From NCBI GenBank assembly GCA_022701365.1, contig JAKUHH010000230.1:1-64000 (forward strand): 64,000 nucleotides of DNA, in the 5' to 3' direction. Below are positions 33,109 through 43,558 of the stretch, piece after piece; positions within the stretch are counted from its first letter, which is position 1, and each line of letters begins with the position of its first letter. This stretch comes from Mycocentrospora acerina. Lineage: Eukaryota; Ascomycota; Dothideomycetes; Pleosporales. A program made the position numbers and the translations under genes. The notes beneath the pieces are model-generated. The model was not told the DNA's origin. It saw only the letters and a list, made by a program, of their open reading frames with translations, and searched no databases.

Positions 33109-35682
33109 ATGCCGCTCCTCGCAAACGCCATTGGCAGACGTCCCCTGGCCCTGAGGGCTGTCCGCTCTCCCGCGACGCTCGGAAGGCGCCACCTGACCAA
33201 CAATGGCTTCTTTCGCGTCTCCGAGGAGGTGCGCGAGGCGCTGCACTCCAAGAAGCCCGTCGTCGCGCTTGAGACGACCATCTACACCCATGGTACCGCG
33301 CCTGCCATGCACGTGCTCGGCACTCAAGCTAACGCGCTCGCCAGGCTTCCCATATCCTGAGAACGTGGCCCTTGCGTCTCTCCTCGAGAGCGTAGTCCGC
33401 GCCCAGGGCGGAGTCCCTGCCACTATTGGAATCATAGACGGTGTAGCACGTGTGGGACTGGACCCAGAAGAGCTCATCAAGCTCGCCTCCTCTGCCGGAA
33501 GTGGAACCACTCTGAAGCTTTCCAGGCGAGACCTGAGCTACGTAGGCGGCCTGCGCCTGGTTGGCAAGAAGTTTAATGGCGGCACGACAATTGCTAGCAC
33601 CATGCTGCTTTCTGAATTGGCCGGCATCAAGATCTTCGGCACTGGCGGCCTCGGTGGAGTCCACCGTGGTGCCGAGTCCAGCATGGACATCTCTGCTGAT
33701 TTGACCGAATTGGGCAGAACACCAGTCACCGTCATCTCGAGTGGTTGCAAGAGTTTCCTTGACATTCCCCGAACACTCGAATACCTCGAGACTGAGGGTG
33801 TGGGCGTGGGTACCTTTGCAGATGGACGCACGGGAAGTGTGGATTTCCCTGCTTTCTGGTCAAGGGACAGTGGAGTGAAGAGCCCAACTACAATCGCAGA
33901 CGAGGTTGAGGCTGCCGCCATCATTTGTGAGCAGTGACTTGAGCCTTGGTACGAAACCACATGCTAATTCTCTACAGACGCCCAACATGCTCTACAGATC
34001 AAGTCTGGACTTCTCTTCGCCAACCCTGTCCCCGTAGAGCATGCCATCCCCAAAGAAGAAATGGACATTGTCATCAAGGAAGCTTTACGACAAGCCAACG
34101 CTTCCAACATATCTGGCAAGGACAACACACCATTCGTCTTGAACAAGATCAAGGAGCTCACCAAGGGAAAATCTATCCCTGCCAACAGAGCACTCATAGA
34201 ATCTAATGTCAAGCGGGCCGCCATTGTAGCTCGAGAACTCGCCATTTTGGAGGCAAAGCAACAAGGGTGAGCCAGACATTCTTGCTGCTCAATCGTGGAA
34301 CCAGGCGCTGATTGTAAGTATGTAGACGGAGTACCTCTTACTTTACTCCAGCTCAGTCTAGCTTTGCAAGTACTGCTGAAGGTTCACAAAGCAATTCATC
34401 TTTGCCGACTTCTGACTTCTCATCCACGTCTTCAACATCTGCCTCTCCACTTCTTGAGACTTCACCAGACGCCGACATCATCGTGGCAGGTGCCCTTGCG
34501 GTTGACTTTTCGTGTGACTACGCTCCGTTTTCTACATCACCCAGTCAAACGGACCCACTACCACATACTTCAAACCCAGCAGTCATCAACCAGACTCTTG
34601 GCGGTGTAGCTCACAACATTGCCAAAGCAGCGCATTTCTTAGGTTCAAATGTGCGTCTTCACAGCGCAGTCGGTGATGATCTCAGCGGCCGCGCGGCGCT
34701 CGGTCAACTGCAAGACGAAGGCATGTTGACATCGGGCATTGATGTGCTCGCTAAGCCGGCGCGAACAGCACAGTACGTTGCAGTCAACAATGCGAACAAA
34801 GACCTCAGTCTGGCCATGGCGGACATGTCAATTCTAGAAACCGTGCCCAAAGAATCAACAGAGAAAATCGTATCCACTCTCTTCAACAGCTCTTCACCCC
34901 GTCCCAAAGTCTTTGTGGCAGACGCAAATTGGTCGTCGGCAGCCTTGTACACCTATCTTCAAGCCGCGCATCACCCTTCTACAACGACAATCTTCGAGCC
35001 TGTTTCTACCGCAAAAGCGCTTCGCATCTTCCCTCCCAAGTCCAGCACCAACACGACACACGTCTTCCCCGATCAACTAGTCGATATCATAACGCCAAAC
35101 ACATATGAACTTATAGCACTCCACAACTTTGCCCTCGAATCTTCATTGTTCGAGACCCCCGCTTGGTTCTCTGTCATTGACGCTCTCGGCATTCCTTCGA
35201 CTGGTCTCCGCGTACCTTTGACCTACATGACAACATCCGAGATTGTAGACCAAGGCCTGCCACAACAGGCCATAAAGCTGCTTCCCTTCTTCCCCACCAT
35301 CCTTACCAAACTCGGATCGCAAGGCGTCTTGTTAGTCAAGCTCCTCACGGCTGATGCAAAGGAGCTACAAGCAGACGGTGAAAGACAATACGTCCTTGCA
35401 AGGACTGGAAACGGACATGACAAGATTGGTGGGCTTTATGTACGCCTGTTCCCCCCGGAGAGAATTCTAGCACCCGAGGAAGTTGTCAGTGTAAACGGCA
35501 TTGGGGATACGTTCTGCGGCGCTTTATCTGTGGGGATAGCAAGTGGTATGCGGGTGCAGGACGTGGTTGACTTTGCCCAAAGAGCCGCAGCATTGAGTTT
35601 GAAGAGCAGAGAAAGCGTAAGCCCAGAACTCAGGGGGTTAAGCGGCGAAGTTGTCCAGTTCCAGGAAGCAACACTGATTTAA
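33109..35682 (+). CDS. Bifunctional pseudouridine-5'-phosphate glycosidase / pseudouridine kinase, 803 aa
   Basis: Degrades pseudouridine: the C-terminal PfkB-type kinase makes pseudouridine 5'-phosphate and the N-terminal PsuG/indigoidine-synthase-A-like domain splits it to uracil and ribose 5-phosphate. Exons 33109..33292, 33345..33926, 33978..34266 and 34326..35682. The first ~30 residues (basic, MPLLANAIGRRPLALRAVRS) look like a mitochondrial presequence. PsuG domain about 35-350: ALETTIYTHGFPYPENV, the GTTIASTM segment, GTGGLGGVHRGAE and the FANPVP motif. PfkB domain about 400-800: IIVAGALAVDF, NQTLGGVAHNIAKAAHFLG, and the catalytic-base motif VNGIGDTFCGAL. The last intron can use either of two in-frame acceptors (after 34325 or after 34361); I chose the first because a CTGAT branch site precedes it. 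Same fused order as S. pombe C1861.05. Confidence 0.93.
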
Positions 35683-35961
35683 TTCACTTTTCTTCTCTTT
35701 TTTTTTGCAAAAATACAATACAATACAATAAATCAGTTAGTCAGACCATTACGGGACAGAGATGGAAACGCAACCCAAAAAACCTTGCATGCATAATATT
35801 GCAATCCATTCATCCATCTATTTATCATACACCAGCCCCCCTCCCCCTCCTTCTTCCCAAACCCACACCAATCTCACACCAAACTCCACACCCCAAACAC
35901 CTAATCTACTCTCTCCCTCCCCCTCTCCTTCTCCATATATATATGTATAAGTGTCCCCCCC
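35683..35961. other. Convergent 3' region
   Basis: Short spacer between the pseudouridine gene and an unknown minus-strand gene; C-rich on the plus strand. No gene. Confidence 0.6.
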
Positions 35962-36919
35962 TCAAACAGCAATATGATTCATCTTCTCCCCCGGCTTAAC
36001 CTGCGGCCCCAACCTCGGCACAACACCCCCCACAGACGCATACCGCTTCTTCACCACGGGCGTGCGACTCGCCTGGCCAGGCAGCGTGTTCGTCCCCGGG
36101 TACGGCGTCGCAGCCGCGGCTTTCTGGACGGGGAGTTTCTTCTGCTGCTGGGGGGTCGAAGCCGGGGCTTTGAACGGCTTGGGCTGGTTGGGGCGGACGG
36201 GTGTTTTCTTCGCGGAGGGGAAGGGCGAGGAAGTGGATGTGGGGTACGGACGGGGGAGACTGGCTGAGCGGAGGGGGGGTGTGGTGTTTGCGCCTCCTCC
36301 AATAGTCTTTTGCAAGCCTCCTACAACTCCCCCGTTGGTTATGCCTCCTCTGACTGCGGATTTGGGCCCCCCTCCCACCGCGCTGTTTGTAACTCTCTTG
36401 ACTGCGCCGTTGACTTGGTTTCCCCCTGGGTATTTCTTCGCGCCCAGTGGTGTCTTGCTCGTTGGTGGGAGGCTTTTCACTCCCGCGGGCTTGCTCGATG
36501 CGGGGAGCGAGTTTGACCGCTTGATCACGGGCTTGCGGGCTGTCGAGGGGAGGGCCTTTGCTGCAGCAGGCTGTTGTACCTGTCCTGAGAGAGAGGACCC
36601 GTAAGATGTGGCTTTGCGCTCGATTCCTGCTCGAGGTGTTAGTCAGGCAGGCAGGCAGTTGGACGGTTCTCCATATATATCAAGGATAGATACGTGTACG
36701 TATGGATATGGTGGTGATGGTGGTTTAAAAAAATGAAAAGATGTAGATAAGGAGAAGGATGAAAGAAAACATACCATTCCCCACGCTCCGTCCTGCATTC
36801 TCCACCAGATCCCCGGCTTTGATCAGCGCGTTTCCTGCGTACTCGCCTGCTGAGCGTTTCCCCGCGTCGACGAACCCTTCGACCGAGTTCCAGATAATGT
36901 TTTGGATGAATCCTGCCAT
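35962..36919 (-). CDS. Gly/Pro/Lys-rich fungal protein of unknown function, 269 aa
   Basis: Two exons: 36775..36919 and 35962..36626. The intron (148 nt, GTATGT donor, GAGCAG acceptor with a CTGACTAAC branch site) joins VGNG to IERKATSYG. The N-terminal ~55 residues are the ordered part: MAGFIQNIIWNSVEGFVDAG is followed by regularly spaced glycines (GKRSAGEYAGNALIKAGD, LVENAGRSVGNGIE), a pattern of amphipathic helix with small residues on one face that could lie on a membrane or pack as a helical pair. The remaining ~210 residues are low-complexity and basic, rich in Pro, Ser, Lys, Gly and Thr. No named domain recognised. I recall similar N-terminal sequences in other Pleosporales but did not verify this. 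Confidence 0.75.
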
Positions 36920-37710
36920 GTTATCCCTTTTTTTTGCTTTCCCTTCCCTCCTATACTCTTTCTTCTCTCTAGAAAAAGGATATCGATGGACAATGTTGTC
37001 AACTTGGAAAGATGGAATCAGATGCAGCAACGACAAGAATGATAATAACAATAGTAGCAATAGCAACCAAACGGTGAATCCAACCTTATTTTTAGTATTA
37101 AAAGTGACGGAAAGGATGCAATGTCGTAATGATAATGGAACTTTTTCAAGTCTAATTCGGTTCGGCTCGATTCAAAATTGATGAATAGGTAGATGAACGG
37201 TATTCAGAAGTGGTCTTGGGGATTCTCTGCACCCACAGATGGATTGGATGATGGCGAGATGATGCTCGTTTGGCGCCACACAAGGGCCAACCTGTTTCCC
37301 GCTCGAGGATGCACGCACGGTATCGGACACCCCCCCGCTCGCGATGACGTCTTTGTGGCACGGGAGGGGACAGGGGTAGGGGCGGGTGGTATGCAGGGGT
37401 TGCACGGATAGATACATGGGGAAGTGGAGGCGGCGGGCTTTGCTGGTCCGTCAGTATGTAGGTTTGCTAGGCTTTTTTGCTTTAATGTGCTGATCTGATG
37501 GGGGGTAGGTGAGGATTTATGTTGTTGAAACGTGGGGGATGGAAAAATTCAAATATGAGCTGGAAAATCTGTTTAAAAAGGAATCGATGCTCGACTCGTT
37601 GCGCCTTGAGACCCGTTACATATGCTAAATACTAAAAGTCCGGGTATCCAACGCCTATATATACGCCCCTTATTTCCGCACATTCATAAACTAGCATTCA
37701 GTATTGTACA
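36920..37710. other. Intergenic, no gene seen
   Basis: Between the start of the Gly/Pro/Lys-rich gene and the end of the acyltransferase gene, both minus. Short overlapping frames only. Confidence 0.55.
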
Positions 37711-40003
37711 TTATAGCTTCTTCGGTATTCCTTTTGCCGCAGAAAGTTTTGGCGGTATTGCTGCGGTCTTTTTCACTGTTGCAGGAGCAACAGCAGGAAT
37801 CTGTTTTCCCGCCGTCGACGGACCAAGTTTCTTCGGTGCAGAGGTAGCTTTCTGAATAGGTTTGTTTAGCTTCGGGGGCGCCTTTGCCGCTGCCGGCGTA
37901 GGCTTCTTCGCCACGGGCACAATGACATATTTCCCCGATTGCTGTACGCTGGGCTTTTCTTCCATAGCAATGGCGCCGCTTGGGGTGATTTTGATCGGGA
38001 TCCCAGACGCTGTTATGACCATGGTTCCTGACTTTTTCTGAGCCTCTTCAATCTCCTCTTTGCCAATTTTGATGACGAGACCGTTCTTTGTTACTATAGT
38101 GCCTGTCTTTTTGGCTTCTTCGACATCAGTTTTGGGGATCTTGATCGTTACTCCGGATGCAGTCGTAACTTCTTTCATCGGTCCGGAAGGGGGAGGTGGT
38201 TTAGGCTTTGCTGGTGTTGCGAGCTTCGCAGGAGTTCGAGCAGCTTTTGCGTTCACAACACTAGACGCTTTGGCTCTCACGGCCACGGCCGGATTTCTGG
38301 TTGCAGACGGCAGATTGACGGCACTCTTCGCTTTCTGAGGCGGAGAAGCTTTCGATTTCTGAGGTGCAGATGTCTTCGCTGTCGCAAGTAGGTGCGTTGG
38401 TGTTGAGGGCAATGCTGTGCTGACACGCCTCATCCCAATTCCATTTTTGATCGCTGTCTCCTTGACCAACTTGGCCAGATTCTCCTGCGTCAATTGCTGG
38501 ACTTGTGGCATGCTTTGTGGTTCGGCTGCCTGCTTTGCTCCCATACGTGCCGCGCCCTCAATCATCTTCTCAAGCTCATCTGGACCAGGGAGACCTTTCA
38601 AGTCACCCTGACCGAGCAATGCCTGCATATGTTGCTCAAAAAACTCTTTCCCACCGGGGATCAAGTCTCCTGGGGATGCACCATACGCGACCGTAAGCGC
38701 CATCATTACACTGCTAATCGGTGCAAAGATCTTGACGAATTCATTCCAGTTACCGGATTTGACTTGCGTCTCAATCTGCACAGCTGGTTTTGGAACGCTG
38801 CGCAGGCTCTGGCTCTGCTGCGAGCTACGGCTGCTCATATCGAGGTGCTCTTTCCAAAAGTCCTCTGCGGGGAAGCGAGTGTGGCGGTTGAAGTATTCGA
38901 GCATGTAGTCTTTCTCTCGCCAGCGGTTGCGTAGCCAGACTTCAAAGGCTTTTGTGTTTTGGATGGGAATGGTGCTGATATGGAAGCGGCGCCAGTGCAT
39001 ATTGACTGATTTTGGGGGACGGCCTTCGAAGAATGAAGAGCGTAGAGTGAAGATATCCTGACCGAATTGGCCAGGAGGAACGCCTTCGTAGGCAATCGTG
39101 CAGTCATACAACCATTCTGTCGTGTCTTTGAGTTCGTTCAAGCAGAAACGTAATCCGGTGCTTCTTGGTAGAAGCTGATGCTTCATGTCTTGTAAATTGT
39201 TTTTCTCTGCCCATTTCTTACTCTTTTCCCTTGTCGTCGCAGAAAGATTGGTTCCTTCCGGAAAAATGATCAACCACATTGGGTTTTCAGGCTTGTTCAA
39301 CTGCGAAAGATGCTTCTTGAAGGTACTCTGATCTGTTTCCCAGTTCCTAGAAAGAAAGATAAAGTTGTAGAACTGGCATCCCCATCCCTATTTGGTTAAT
39401 ACATTAACAATACTAAAAGGAGACTGGGGCTTACTATGATTGGAATGTTCTTTAGCGATTCCTTCAAGATGATGTAGATGAAGCCGTGCATATTGTTTGT
39501 ATAGGCGATCCACCACAAGTACAGCCAGTCAGTGTAAAGCTGATGGTTCGCCATCAACACCATACGGTCTGCAAAATTGCACTGCAAGCTTCCATCTTTC
39601 TTCTGTGTAAGTTGGCCCACCATGCTTGAATCACCGCTCACTCGTACAATGGTTGGCGCCCACCATTGAGTCAGACAAGTGACCAAAATCGCGAAGCATT
39701 CTTTCGTATAGGCCATATAACCATCATAGAACTGCGGATCAATGAGTTTCAAGGGCGCCCCCAAGAACTGCGATGCACTGATTCTGTTTGAAAGTCAGTC
39801 CATAAGAAAACTCGAAATTGCAGATAAATGAGTCCCTACGCCAAAACTCCAGACAAGAACGTCGACGCAAGCGTGAATGCTCTCTCCGCCTGTGTCAACT
39901 CGCCATACCGCGGTGGCCCAGCAGGATGCTCTGTGAGATTATCTTTGGATACGCGCAGCCCAGCCCCGAGGTCATCCTTCTTTTTCTTTATAGGCGTCGC
40001 CAT
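37711..40003 (-). CDS. PlsC-type lysophospholipid acyltransferase with a long repetitive C-terminal tail, 729 aa
   Basis: Acyl-CoA:lysophospholipid acyltransferase of the LCLAT1/CST26 (AGPAT) type, expected in the ER membrane. Exons 39840..40003, 39435..39783 and 37711..39387. A short cytosolic N-terminus (MATPIKKKKDD) leads to a hydrophobic stretch. Catalytic block I is NHQLYTD at N134-D140 (NHx4D), block III is FPEGTN (E215). WQ/WGCQFYNFIFLSR lies between them and the C-terminal part of the catalytic region has DCTIAYEGVP. The family usually ends near residue 380-400. Here a further ~330 residues follow: a second hydrophobic stretch (SSVMMALTVAYG), an amphipathic segment, then a basic Ala/Pro/Lys tail containing three ~25-residue repeats at 576-656. 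Head-to-head with the 180-aa gene, 487 bp between starts. Confidence 0.88.
37933..38175 (-). repeat. Three degenerate ~25-residue repeats within the acyltransferase tail
   Basis: Protein residues 576-600, 601-625 and 626-656 align as a T-x-x-(T/V)-x-x-(G)-x-x-IKI core followed by (in the first two) a lysine/acidic helix EEAKKTG or EEAQKKSG. The third copy keeps ASGIPIKI but loses the helix. Confidence 0.7.
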
Positions 40004-40490
40004 GGTTCTGTTGAGTTTGGTCGTCAGGCGAACATTGCCTTCAGCGCCATCAGATGTCAGACGGGATGGCCATTAGACGTCAGTCCAGGGACGGTTCGAG
40101 ATCAGGAATGTCGCTCCACTGATCGCTCCAACAACCCCTGCTGGTGCGTCCCGATGACGTCGCGTGTGGCGGCTGCTTCCCACTTTCTGTGCCACTTCAA
40201 GTCAGGATGCTCGATGGTTCCCTGATTCCCCATCATCATTACCGTACTGTGTTTTATCCCGCGTTTCGACTCTTGAAGAAACGTCTACATTTACTGCTCA
40301 CAAAATTCCAATCTCTTACCCACATTGATTGTTGTTCCTTCTCCAAGTTCAAAGGTTAGTATTCACTCGTGGATACCCCTGCATACGCCCCCAAACCTCG
40401 ACGTATGCCGAGCCATGCACGCGAGCGACACATACTGACATACCGTTCAGATCATCGAGCCATATCGATCCACATAAAAGCCGATTCGAA
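40004..40490. other. Divergent promoter region
   Basis: 487 bp shared by the acyltransferase gene and the 180-aa unknown gene. No gene and no clear motif recognised. Confidence 0.5.
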
Positions 40491-41176
40491 ATGCCAGCCT
40501 CTGTAGCTTCCGCCCCTGTCAACCGCACAACCAACAGAGCGCCCGCCTCAAGAGCAAAGAAGACTACCCAAAGCGTGACAAAAAAGCCACAAAGCGCTAC
40601 CAACGGTGCAGTCAACGGTGCCCAACACGCCTCCCCTTACACAATCATGGCTTCACGAATCGCAAACCGCGTCGCTGAAATGGCCGAGAACATGACGTTC
40701 GTCGAGCGCGAAAGGTACGTTCACATACACCCACCATTTAGCTTCAACCTAGCGGCCGTTATCCCCAACGGCGCGCGCAACGCTACCAACAATCTTCTTC
40801 GCCGACGTCACTGTCGCCAGAACGCATTCAAACCTTAAACTAACACATCCGTCTCAGACCCCAGCAACAACAGCAGCAGCAACAATCCCAACAGCAACAA
40901 CAACCCGCTTCCAAAAAGCCCCCTCGCAAACTTGAAGTCCGCCTTCCGCCCACAGGCCAATCACCCACAAACATCACCTTCTCCGCTCCGTTCCTCGACA
41001 ACACACTCTCGAAGCTCCTTGCATTGCAGAACCGCATGTTGACTGTGTCGAATAACATCGCAGCAGTCGAGGAGGTGGACGAGAGCGTAAAGCAAGAACA
41101 ATTTATGCAGAGCGCAGAGCTAAGCCGGATTATCGCGTTGATTTGCGCCGAGAAAGCAAGGCAGGGCGTACATTAA
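40491..41176 (+). CDS. Unknown fungal protein with a glutamine run, 180 aa
   Basis: Two exons, 40491..40714 and 40858..41176, joined by a 143-nt intron (GTACGT donor, TCTCAG acceptor) that makes FVERER continue into PQQQQQ. The N-terminal ~45 residues are basic and disordered (PVNRTTNRAPASRAKKTTQ). Residues ~50-75 (ASRIANRVAEMAENMTFVERER) are a likely helix. A Gln-rich linker of ~15 residues separates it from the C-terminal ~90 residues, which include RKLEVRLPPTGQSPTN, SAPFLDNTLSKLLALQN and a helical end (SAELSRIIALICAEKARQG). The two conserved-looking helical parts suggest a small subunit of a larger complex; I do not recognise the family. Confidence 0.72.
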
Positions 41177-41718
41177 GTTGGTTAGGCTGGGACAGTGACT
41201 TGGAAGAGCATGCACTGTTGATGGTGATGATATTGGAGTTCTCGGATTCGTTAGTCTTTTGGAAATGGACATGTAACGACGGTGTTGTTATGTCATGTTG
41301 GGTACTATCTGGTTCTTGTACTTGTACGAATGGGATGAAAACGCATTCTTTGAGACACACATTTTGACTTAGGTTGCACACCGACCAGATTCCAGTGAGG
41401 TGCCCTATATTCGTCTCGCATAGTGTTTGGTTTGTACTTTGAGAAAAAGACGTTTGTGTCACCTTTATTCAAAGTAATGTTACAATCTGTCGAGAGAGTA
41501 GGATCGGTCCATCAATCGCAAGCTGCCTGTGCTAATAAGTTAAACTACTCTCTCTCCTTGAATTTCATAGGCGTATACTCATACCGCTCCAATACTCACC
41601 TAATATTAATTTCTACCGCACAAATCATTAACAACTTGTCCTTGCCCACTATAGAGAAAGAAAATAAATTTACCCATACATTTCATTACGTCCATACAAA
41701 ATCCACCTATGACTGACA
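41177..41718. other. Convergent 3' region
   Basis: Tail-to-tail spacer of the 180-aa gene and the Tls1-like gene, AT-rich. No gene. Confidence 0.55.
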
Positions 41719-42885
41719 TTATCTCTTACCCTTCGCTGCAGCTTCTTCCTGGAGCCGCATCGCCGCTCTCGCGCTCCTTGAGCCTCCCAATTTCGGTCCT
41801 TTTGACGGCTCTTTGACGCCCTTAGGACCTGGTGGTACGGCGGGTTTGCGGTGGTGCCGCGACTCGATCGATTCAAAGTATTCGAGACGGAAGCGCTCTA
41901 CCATTGCTTCGTCGTTATCGCCTGTGCTGGGTTTATGTGGGTTTGGAGGCGCTTCGTCGAAATATTCCACTGGTATAGTTAGTAGATGTCTGGTGTCTGG
42001 TGGTGTGAGGGAACGTACATTTCGATTCGCGAAGGACTGCTTCAACCATCTGATCGCGCCGTATATCATCGCTGTTTCTGCGCTTTGGTCCCCGTCGCGG
42101 CTTGCCGTCTCTCCCTAACCGTACTTTGCCTGCGGGCTCGTCTCCTCGCTTCCCAGAATTTTCTGTAGACTGGAGATTGCGAGCCATTGTCTCTGCGCTT
42201 AGATCGACTTCTTGCAACTTACCCTGACCTGCTGCTAGTCGATTACTATGCTCCACATCTGTTATATTCTCCGTGCCAGCCGTTGTACTCTTTCTCGAAG
42301 ACGTCGTCGACAAGGTCTGCTTGAGATCTGGCGCAACTTCGGCTACAGCGGCCCGAAGGTGGTTTGGAATCGGCCAGCCGTACTGGCGATAATTCTGTTC
42401 AGCCATGCGAGCCTCTACAAATTCCGTCCTGACACATTAGCCTCTGTACATCAGACATGCCCTGGCTTGAACCTCTTTACATTCAATACTGTTGAGTTGA
42501 GGGCTCCTGCTTACATCTGCTTATCGTCGCGATCTATAACCTGGCCCGTCTGCGCAATGAACCGACTTGTGTACTGGCCTGGCCTCATCGCATCGCCCTG
42601 CACCATCTCCATTCCAACATGCTCTGTCATGGGCGCAGCTTCCTTTGGGCGATTGCGCGAGCGCTTCCGGTTTCGCAGAATCTCTCTCAAGTTTGGCACC
42701 GAGTCCTCCTCATTAGTGTCATCTTTCAACGGGGAACGCGCATCGGTCGTAGTCGCAGTATCAGGAGACTGAGCAGTGGATATGGTGGGACCATCCTCTT
42801 CGGCGTAAATACGTTTTGACTGTGTCGTTTTGCGCCGTTTGAATCGAATTGACGGCGCGGCGCTGTCTTGTTCTATAGTCGCCAT
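41719..42885 (-). CDS. tls1: Tls1/HCA59 (C9orf78) family protein, 343 aa
   Basis: Family known from S. pombe Tls1 and human C9orf78, nuclear proteins tied to spliceosome factor Brr2 and to telomere/heterochromatin upkeep. Exons 42515..42885, 42019..42428 and 41719..41969. The key joins are DDKQ-M-TEFVEARMAEQNYRQYGW across intron 1 and LRESK-LEYFDEAPP across intron 2. Diagnostic stretches: SVPNLREILRNRKR at the N-terminus; YTSRFIAQTGQVIDRDDKQM in the centre; RLAAGQGKLQEVDLS; and GKVRLGRDGKPRRGPKRRNS followed by DDIRRDQMVEAVLRE near the C-terminus. Intron 1 (42429..42514) offers other AG sites (for example GTACAG), but only the GTGTCAG acceptor keeps the family sequence. The C-terminal ~80 residues are basic and rich in Arg, Lys and Ala. 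Family call is by motif recall. Confidence 0.85.
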
Positions 42886-43558
42886 GGTTGTGTGACGCGC
42901 GTGTGGATTGTGGAGTTAGTAGTGGCAGGCGTCTGGGTTAAGAGAGACCGAGGCCGCGCGCACTAGACGACGATGTCACATGCCTCCTCAATCGTAATCT
43001 TCAAAGACAACCGCATATTATTTACACGCATTTGAGTCGATTGATAGCCACAGTTATTTGGAATTGAAATATTTAGGTGCTATCGAAGACAGGACACATC
43101 CCAAAAATAAACAAGAAATATCTCTGTATACACCATGCCAACTAGAGGTTGAATATGCATATATTTCTATACCCTTTCAGTTCCCAGTTCCTTCCGTCCG
43201 CCGCCTAACACCATTCATATGACAATAACCATATATATCCACTAAACAAGCTAACCAGCTATACGCCCCCATGGCCTAGACGCACACAAACACACAAAAC
43301 GCCGTGCAAATGGATGAGCCAGTCCCCGATCCTTACCCCCTTCTCAAAAGAAACAGATAGAAAAATATCCGCGCCAGAACCATGCGAACGAAACCGATGT
43401 TGATTAGGTAGGTGCATGCAATACCACAATCGTGTCCCAAATATAACATTTTGTAGGAGTGGAGCAGACGTTAACACTTTCATATGTCAGGTGGCTGCTG
43501 GCTCCACCAGATGACGTTGACGACCAGCGTACAGAGCCGCCGTACCTTCATCGAGGGC
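42886..43558. other. Intergenic, no gene seen
   Basis: Between the Tls1-like gene start and the RBR ligase stop, both minus. AT-rich in the middle; one 74-codon open frame at 43259..43483 has no protein-like features. Confidence 0.55.
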
